This document shows positions 13,172 to 17,280 of a DNA stretch of 17,280 nucleotides, piece after piece. Within the stretch, counting starts at the first letter, position 1. Every line of letters begins with the position of its first letter. This DNA is from Bacteroidales bacterium UBA3663. Its GTDB lineage: Bacteria > Bacteroidota > Bacteroidia > Bacteroidales > UBA3663. The DNA lies in contig DFJU01000137.1 in the NCBI GenBank assembly GCA_002373755.1, positions 1 to 17,280 of the forward strand. The letters run 5' to 3'. The position numbers and the translations under genes were made by a program. The notes under the pieces were generated by a model. That model saw only the letters and a program-made list of their open reading frames with translations, was not told the origin of the DNA and ran no database searches.

Positions 13172-14242
13172 ATGAAATCTAACTTCTTGCATTTGACGAC
13201 CGTTTGGGCGATGGCCTTGTGTCTTTCGCTCATAAGTTGCAACTCAAATAACGGGTCGAACAGCATTGTTGCCGGAACAGGTTCCGCCAACGATGTCGCT
13301 GTGACCGGCACTGTGGACGACATCGGCTCCGTCTATGTCCAGCTGGACGGAAAGTTCAATTTGGATCCGATTTCATTGACGCTGTCCGACGTAAAAGTCG
13401 GAGTCGAGGTGTCGGAAAACCGCGAGTTCAAGCCGTCACGGTTCTGTCGGGCAACGGTTGTCGGCGAGACTTCGTTCAGCGTCAAGGTGATGGAACTCCG
13501 GCCGCAGACGACCTACTACTATTGCACGAGCGTCATCGACTCCGAACGCGGACGCACCTACGTCGGTCGGGTCCAGTCGTTCACAACGGCCGAAAAGTCG
13601 CTTGGCCGAATCGTGCCGATTGACCTCGGGTTGAGCGTCCGATGGGCATCGTGCAACGTCGGGGCTGAAATCCCGGAGGACTACGGCAACTACTACGCGT
13701 GGGGCGAGATTGTGGGCTACGACGAGGCCGACGAGAACAACAAGAAGAACTACGCCTACAACACGCAGACGTCGTACGTCAAGACATACTACAACTGGAG
13801 CACCTACAAGTATTGCGACGGTAATTCCACAACGCTGACGAAATATTGCACGAAAGACGACTTCGGCATCGTTGACGAAAAACTCACGCTTGAGCTTATG
13901 GACGATGCGGCCCATATCAACATGGGTGGCCGTTGGCGTATGCCGACCCACACCGAATGGAGCGAATTGCAGGCTCATTGCCGCTGGGATTGGATAACGC
14001 AGAACGGCGTGAAGGGCTGCAAGGTGACCGGACCGAACGGCAACAGCATCTTCCTTCCTGCCTGTGGCTATCGCTATGAGTCGGGCGTCACTCATGTCGG
14101 CGTCGATGGCTACTATTGGTCGAGCACGCTTGACGGCAGCTACCCGAATCGCGCATGGCGAGCCCGCTTCAACGACGAAAATGTCGGCATGATGAGCCGC
14201 TACCGCAACGACGGCCGACCGATACGCGCGGTTTGTCCGTAA
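13172..14242 (+). CDS. Lipoprotein with Fib_succ_major-like domain
   Basis: A 356-residue lipoprotein: signal peptide ending at Leu-Ile-Ser-Cys23, a Ser/Asn-rich linker, then a fibronectin III-like domain (about 40-145, with the typical 'LRPQTTYYY' strand and 'VQSFTT' end). The C-terminal half (about 150-356) is the domain common in Bacteroides surface proteins and Fibrobacter succinogenes paralogues: 'IDLGLSVRWASCNVGA ... YAWGE ... GGRWRMPTHTEWSEL ... YYWSSTLDG ... GRPIRAVCP'. This domain resembles the formylglycine-generating-enzyme/C-type-lectin type of fold; its role is unknown and it usually appears in many paralogues per genome. It has its own promoter and a strong terminator follows. 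Confidence 0.85.
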   Translation: MKSNFLHLTTVWAMALCLSLISCNSNNGSNSIVAGTGSANDVAVTGTVDDIGSVYVQLDGKFNLDPISLTLSDVKVGVEVSENREFKPSRFCRATVVGETSFSVKVMELRPQTTYYYCTSVIDSERGRTYVGRVQSFTTAEKSLGRIVPIDLGLSVRWASCNVGAEIPEDYGNYYAWGEIVGYDEADENNKKNYAYNTQTSYVKTYYNWSTYKYCDGNSTTLTKYCTKDDFGIVDEKLTLELMDDAAHINMGGRWRMPTHTEWSELQAHCRWDWITQNGVKGCKVTGPNGNSIFLPACGYRYESGVTHVGVDGYYWSSTLDGSYPNRAWRARFNDENVGMMSRYRNDGRPIRAVCP

Positions 14243-14261
14243 GCGTTGGCCGCACAGACAA

Positions 14262-14304
14262 AATTTAACCTCCGATGAACGATGCAGTTCGCCGGAGGTT
14301 TTTT
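14262..14304. terminator. Strong terminator after the 13172 gene, probably bidirectional
   Basis: Perfect 8-bp arms AACCTCCG (14267-14274) and CGGAGGTT (14293-14300) enclose an additional GAAC/GTTC stem; T's follow to 14304. On the minus strand the hairpin is followed by a T-rich run, so it may also end apbE transcripts. Confidence 0.85.
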
Positions 14305-14325
14305 CGTGCCATTTTGTTGGTCGAT

Positions 14326-14348
14326 GTCGCTTGCTACGCGACTTTTTT
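14326..14348 (+). terminator. Second, back-up terminator
   Basis: GTCGC (14326-14330) pairs with GCGAC (14338-14342) around a 7-nt loop, followed by six T's. Its T-run faces the plus strand and it lies directly before the apbE stop codon. Confidence 0.55.
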
Positions 14349-14355
14349 CGGCCGA

Positions 14356-15378
14356 TTATTGTTTCAGGTACTTCCCGAAACCGTCGCTGCACACCACTTC
14401 GAGCTGCGTCGAGTCGTTGGCCGATGGCACAATGAGCAGTGCCTCGACGTTAGGTTCATCGGCCAGGATGTTCAGCGCACGTTCGCGGCCGACCACCATG
14501 AATGCGGTGGCAAAGGCATCGGCCGTCATGCAGTCGGGGGCGATGACGGTGGCCGACAGCACATCGCGCTGTATGGGATAGCCCGTGTGCGGGTCGATGG
14601 TGTGCGCGTAGCGTCGGCCGCCCTTCTCGTAGAAGTTGCGGTAGTTGCCCGACGTGGCCAATCCGCCCTCCGTGAGTTGCAGAAATGCCTGGTAGCCATG
14701 TTCTTGTTGGAGCGAATCGACCACAGGCCGAGCCACGCCGACCGTCCATGCCCGACCTTTGTCGTTGTGGCCGCGTAGCGCGATTTCGCCGCCGATTTCG
14801 ACCATGTAGTTCTCAACACCTTGGCCAATGAGAAAATCGGCCACAACGTCGCTCATGTAGCCCTTGGCGATGCTCGATGCGTCGAGGATGGTGCGCGCGT
14901 CCTGTTTGAGCAGATGGCCATCGGCCGACATTGAAACCGATTGGTAGCCAACGAATTGCAGGATGCTATCGACGGCCTCGCGAGTCACATTGTCGCTGTT
15001 CTTGAAGCCGAAGCCCCATAGGTTGACGAGCGGCGCGACGGTGATATCGAAGGCTCCGTCGGTGCGCGCTGAGACGTACATCGCCTTGTCGAACACGGTG
15101 CGGACGAAGTCGTTGGCCACGGCAGTCGTGTCGTTGCGGTTCATCCGCGAGATGATGCTCGTGTCGTTGAACATCGAGAGCGAGCCGTCGAACGCGCGGA
15201 ACAGCGAGTCAATCTCGTGGCTGTAGTTGGCCGTACCCTCGTAGGTGATGTGGTAGAACGTGTGAAAGACCGAGCCTTGCAGCTTGGTCCACTGCGGCTC
15301 GGCGGTCGCATTTTTTCGGCCGATGGCGATTGCCAGCAGCGCGACGATGGCGATGATGATGTAGATGGATTTTTTCAT
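14356..15378 (-). CDS. apbE: FAD:protein FMN transferase (ApbE)
   Basis: A 340-residue exported or membrane-anchored flavin transferase that attaches FMN covalently to Thr or Ser of target proteins such as the NqrB/NqrC and RnfG/RnfD subunits of respiratory complexes. The N-terminus has one hydrophobic segment (4-20) without a lipobox Cys, so it is a signal anchor or ordinary signal peptide. Family motifs: 'DGAFDITVAPLVNLWGFG' (107-124), 'LDASSIAKGYMSD' (165-177), 'GGE' (196-198), 'TSGNY' (242-246), 'HTIDPHTGYP' (259-268) and 'MTADAFATAFMVVG' (284-297) with the metal-site Asp287. A good AGGAG lies 8 nt before the ATG. No target operon (nqr, rnf) is in the window. It follows the 15434-16192 gene by 55 bases and may belong to its operon. 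Confidence 0.95.
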   Translation of the reverse strand: MKKSIYIIIAIVALLAIAIGRKNATAEPQWTKLQGSVFHTFYHITYEGTANYSHEIDSLFRAFDGSLSMFNDTSIISRMNRNDTTAVANDFVRTVFDKAMYVSARTDGAFDITVAPLVNLWGFGFKNSDNVTREAVDSILQFVGYQSVSMSADGHLLKQDARTILDASSIAKGYMSDVVADFLIGQGVENYMVEIGGEIALRGHNDKGRAWTVGVARPVVDSLQQEHGYQAFLQLTEGGLATSGNYRNFYEKGGRRYAHTIDPHTGYPIQRDVLSATVIAPDCMTADAFATAFMVVGRERALNILADEPNVEALLIVPSANDSTQLEVVCSDGFGKYLKQ

Positions 15379-15386
15379 AGATCCTA

Positions 15387-15391
15387 CTCCT
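15387..15391 (-). promoter_or_regulatory. Shine-Dalgarno sequence of apbE
   Basis: AGGAG on the minus strand, 8 nt before the start codon. It stands out because most genes in this window lack one. Confidence 0.6.
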
Positions 15392-15433
15392 TTTGCTTTT
15401 TTATTTTGCTCCTTTGCAGCTAATTACTCCCCA

Positions 15434-16192
15434 TCACAAATCAAAATACACATGGAATCCCATTCCGATCTGGCTTGTTGCCACGCCATAGCCTGGCACG
15501 AAGTAGGGTTTGCCCTGACGCACGCTGCCACGGTGCAGGAATGGTTTCCACGACAAGTCCCATCCGGCCGACAAATGTTTGGAAATCTGGACTTTGATGA
15601 ATCCGCCCAACTCCATCCAGACCGAGTGGAACTTCATGCCGTCGATGGACATCGGCCCCGTCTCGCCCCAGAATGCGTCGGTATAGTAGAGGTTCGACAC
15701 GTTGGCCTCGCTGTAGGCATAGCCGAAGCGCAAGAGCACACCCCAGATGTCGTCAGCCGCGGGTTCGTTGTACTTGAAGTTGTAGAGCATTCCCGCCTTT
15801 AGGAATGGCCGCATCTTGCTGTGGTAGCGCACGAAGTCGTCGCTCTCGGCATTGCAGTAGCCCACGCCGGCCGTCGCCTGCGGGAAGAATCGTCGGTGCA
15901 GGTCGATGGTCAATGTACCTTCGTAGCTGCCGTAGTCCTTGCCGAACAGGTTCATGACGGGCGGAAACAGGTTGAACGACACGCTCATGCCGTTGAAAGT
16001 CGCGTAGCGGTATTTCTGGCCTTCGGGGAGTGTGGCCGATGCCGTTGCGTCGCCCTCCGCGCGCTTTTCCTTTACGGCTGATGTGGTCGGGATGCTGCTG
16101 CCTTGGGCGAGGAGGGAGACGTTGGCCGTGAAAAACATGGCTACGAGTGCCGCCAGCCTAATAGGTGAGGGTGATGTTGACGGTTTCCTCAT
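15434..16192 (-). CDS. Exported protein, DUF6048-like
   Basis: A 252-residue exported protein. A signal peptide (Met-Arg-Lys, Ser/Pro-rich n-region, then a hydrophobic core ending at Leu-Leu-Ala-Gln-Gly, about 30) is followed by a region of alternating aromatic/hydrophobic strands ('GMSVSFNLFPPVMNLFG', 'GTLTIDLHRRFFPQATAGVGY', 'WGVLLRFGYAYS', 'MGFHVYFDL'). The repeated strands and terminal Asp-Leu suggest a small outer-membrane beta barrel. It resembles the Bacteroidota family I remember as DUF6048, usually next to a small lipoprotein as here; the label is from memory. Its start overlaps the end of the upstream gene by 35 bases, so the two are translationally close and in one operon. Confidence 0.75.
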   Translation of the reverse strand: MRKPSTSPSPIRLAALVAMFFTANVSLLAQGSSIPTTSAVKEKRAEGDATASATLPEGQKYRYATFNGMSVSFNLFPPVMNLFGKDYGSYEGTLTIDLHRRFFPQATAGVGYCNAESDDFVRYHSKMRPFLKAGMLYNFKYNEPAADDIWGVLLRFGYAYSEANVSNLYYTDAFWGETGPMSIDGMKFHSVWMELGGFIKVQISKHLSAGWDLSWKPFLHRGSVRQGKPYFVPGYGVATSQIGMGFHVYFDL

Positions 16193-16646
16193 TGGTGATT
16201 TCGGAATTATTGATGGTGATGCCCTTGAACAGATGGTCGGTCACGCTGACTTCGGTGATGTCGTAGAACATCGAACAGCCGCACTCCATGTCGAGAAAAT
16301 AGGGGTAGGGCTGGTAGCCGATGGTCAGCGTGTCGTCGTACTGGTACTCGTCGCCGCTGTCGTCGATCGTGCATTGCAGGCGGATGCGCGTCTGTGTCGT
16401 GTCTGGCCGCAGCATGAGTTCGAGCGATGTGGGCGACGAGGACGACGTCATGAGCGAGTCGCCGTCGGCCGTCAATGCCCATGCGTAGAGCTTCGTGAGG
16501 CTGATGCGGCCCGTGGCGGTGAGCGTCGCGTTGAAGTACGACTCGCGGGTCTCCTCGCAGCCGTTGTTGCCGCACGAGCTGAGCAGCATAATGGCATTGG
16601 CCAACACCACGATGGCGGCCGGTTTAGATAGTCTCTGCAATGTCAT
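16158..16646 (-). CDS. Small lipoprotein, DUF6452-like
   Basis: A 162-residue lipoprotein with lipobox Leu-Ser-Ser-Cys near residue 25, followed by Cys30 in 'NNGCEE'. The mature part is predicted beta-rich, with a 'DMECGCSMFYDI' segment (two Cys three residues apart) near residue 120 and a C-terminal 'NITLTY' strand. It resembles the family I remember as DUF6452, which is found beside DUF6048 genes in Bacteroides; function unknown. It overlaps the glycosyltransferase gene upstream by 23 bases and the next gene downstream by 35 bases, so all three form one compact operon. Confidence 0.7.
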   Translation of the reverse strand: MTLQRLSKPAAIVVLANAIMLLSSCGNNGCEETRESYFNATLTATGRISLTKLYAWALTADGDSLMTSSSSPTSLELMLRPDTTQTRIRLQCTIDDSGDEYQYDDTLTIGYQPYPYFLDMECGCSMFYDITEVSVTDHLFKGITINNSEITNEETVNITLTY

Positions 16647-17280
16647 ATTTGTTGCGTTCTTGTGCCGTGCGCGAGATGAGTTCGCCGAGGAATCCGGCCA
16701 AAAAGAGCTGACAGCCGATGACCATGCTCGTCAGGGCCACGTAGAAGGCCGGCATCGAGGTGATCAGCGTGCCGGTTCCGGCGGTGTAGAGCACATAGAT
16801 CTTATGTCCGATGATGAAGAGCACGGCCAACAGTCCAATCATGAAGATGAAGGTGCCCCACAGGCCGAAGATGAGCATCGGCTTCTGTCCGAACTTGTTG
16901 AGGAACCACAGCGTGATGAGGTCCAGATAGCCGTTGACGAAGCGGTCGAGGCCGAATTTCGTCTTGCCGTACTTGCGAGCCTGGTGCTGGACGACCTTTT
17001 CGCCGATTTTCTTGTAGCCGGCATTCTTGGCCAGCCACGGGATGTAGCGGTGCATGTCGCCGTAGAGTTCGATGTGCTTCACCACCTCGCCGCGGTATGC
17101 CTTCAGTCCGCAGTTGAAGTCGTGCAGGTTGTGGATGCCCGATGCGGCGCGCACTGTGGCGTTGAAGAGCTTGGTCGGGATGGTCTTCGACAGCGGGTCG
17201 TAGCGTTTCTTCTTCCAGCCCGACACGAGGTCGTAGCCCTCCTCCTTTATCATGCGGTAGAGTTCGGGAATCTCGTCGGG
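16624..17280 (-). CDS. Family 2 glycosyltransferase (DPM/GtrB-like), C-terminal part
   Basis: The gene begins outside the window; 218 codons are visible and the first internal ATG (17253) is not the start. The segment 'LVSGWKKKRYDPLSKTIPTKLFN' and 'LHDFNCGLKAYRGEVV' is the second half of a GT-A catalytic domain as in polyprenyl-phosphate mannosyl/glucosyltransferases; 'YGDMHRYIPWLA' is also typical. Two hydrophobic hairpins at the C-terminus (around 'LIFGLWGTFIFMIGLLAVLFIIG' and 'FYVALTSMVIGCQLFLAGFLGELI') anchor it in the inner membrane. Such enzymes move a sugar from a nucleotide donor to undecaprenyl phosphate for surface glycan assembly. It overlaps the lipoprotein gene downstream by 23 bases. 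Confidence 0.88.
   Translation of the reverse strand, partial: PDEIPELYRMIKEEGYDLVSGWKKKRYDPLSKTIPTKLFNATVRAASGIHNLHDFNCGLKAYRGEVVKHIELYGDMHRYIPWLAKNAGYKKIGEKVVQHQARKYGKTKFGLDRFVNGYLDLITLWFLNKFGQKPMLIFGLWGTFIFMIGLLAVLFIIGHKIYVLYTAGTGTLITSMPAFYVALTSMVIGCQLFLAGFLGELISRTAQERNKYDIAETI

Noticed and set aside
12997..13182. Small 61-codon frame after obg
   Set aside because: It runs through the promoter and leader of the 13172 gene and has no features of a protein.

Overview
The window looks like a stretch of chromosome from a moderately GC-rich member of the Bacteroidales (Bacteroidota), probably a gut-type organism. The reasons are the promoter style (TAnnTTTG -7 boxes, little use of Shine-Dalgarno sequences), closely Bacteroides-like NagB, adenylate kinase and Obg proteins, several Bacteroidota-type lipoproteins, and a TonB-dependent receptor. 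I see no rRNA, tRNA, CRISPR array, transposase or phage gene, so this is mostly ordinary chromosome with some accessory transport genes.

Layout. 1-107 is the end of a ThiS/MoaD-like sulfur carrier gene. 271-582 is an exported heavy-metal-associated (HMA) domain protein. 676-2043 is an NhaC-family antiporter and 2191-3465 an L-cysteine desulfidase (CyuA/YhaM type); they share a strand. nagB (3523-4314) runs the opposite way and meets cyuA at a bidirectional terminator. An AT-rich divergent promoter region (4315-4604) separates nagB from a two-gene unit: a lipoprotein with two Met/His-rich FixH/YtkA-like domains (4605-5552) and a TonB-dependent receptor of the OprC/NosA copper-receptor type (5659-7632). 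A 398-base gene-free stretch (7633-8030) holds a 78-bp tandem repeat and two strong hairpins. Then follow a dicarboxylate/amino acid symporter with an altered substrate site (8031-9221), an exported subtilisin-like protease (9321-10889), adk (11057-11632), obg (11867-13003) and a lipoprotein with a Fib_succ_major-like domain (13172-14242). From 14356 to the right edge everything is on the minus strand: apbE, two exported proteins with overlapping reading frames, and the C-terminal part of a family 2 glycosyltransferase.

How the genes may work together. The best candidate for an interesting system is the pair at 4605-7632. The receptor carries the C-x3-M and H-x-M residues known from the OprC copper site. 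The lipoprotein before it has two internal copies of a domain, each with a Met-Met-His cluster. This suggests surface or periplasmic copper capture passed to, or received from, an outer-membrane copper importer. Its promoter shares an upstream block at the same spacing with the promoter of the NhaC-family gene. The HMA protein near the left end could be part of the same metal handling, but nothing in the sequence links it directly. A second theme is sulfur: a sulfur carrier, a cysteine desulfidase that lacks one conserved Cys, and a possibly associated transporter. Housekeeping genes (adk, obg, nagB, apbE) fill the rest.
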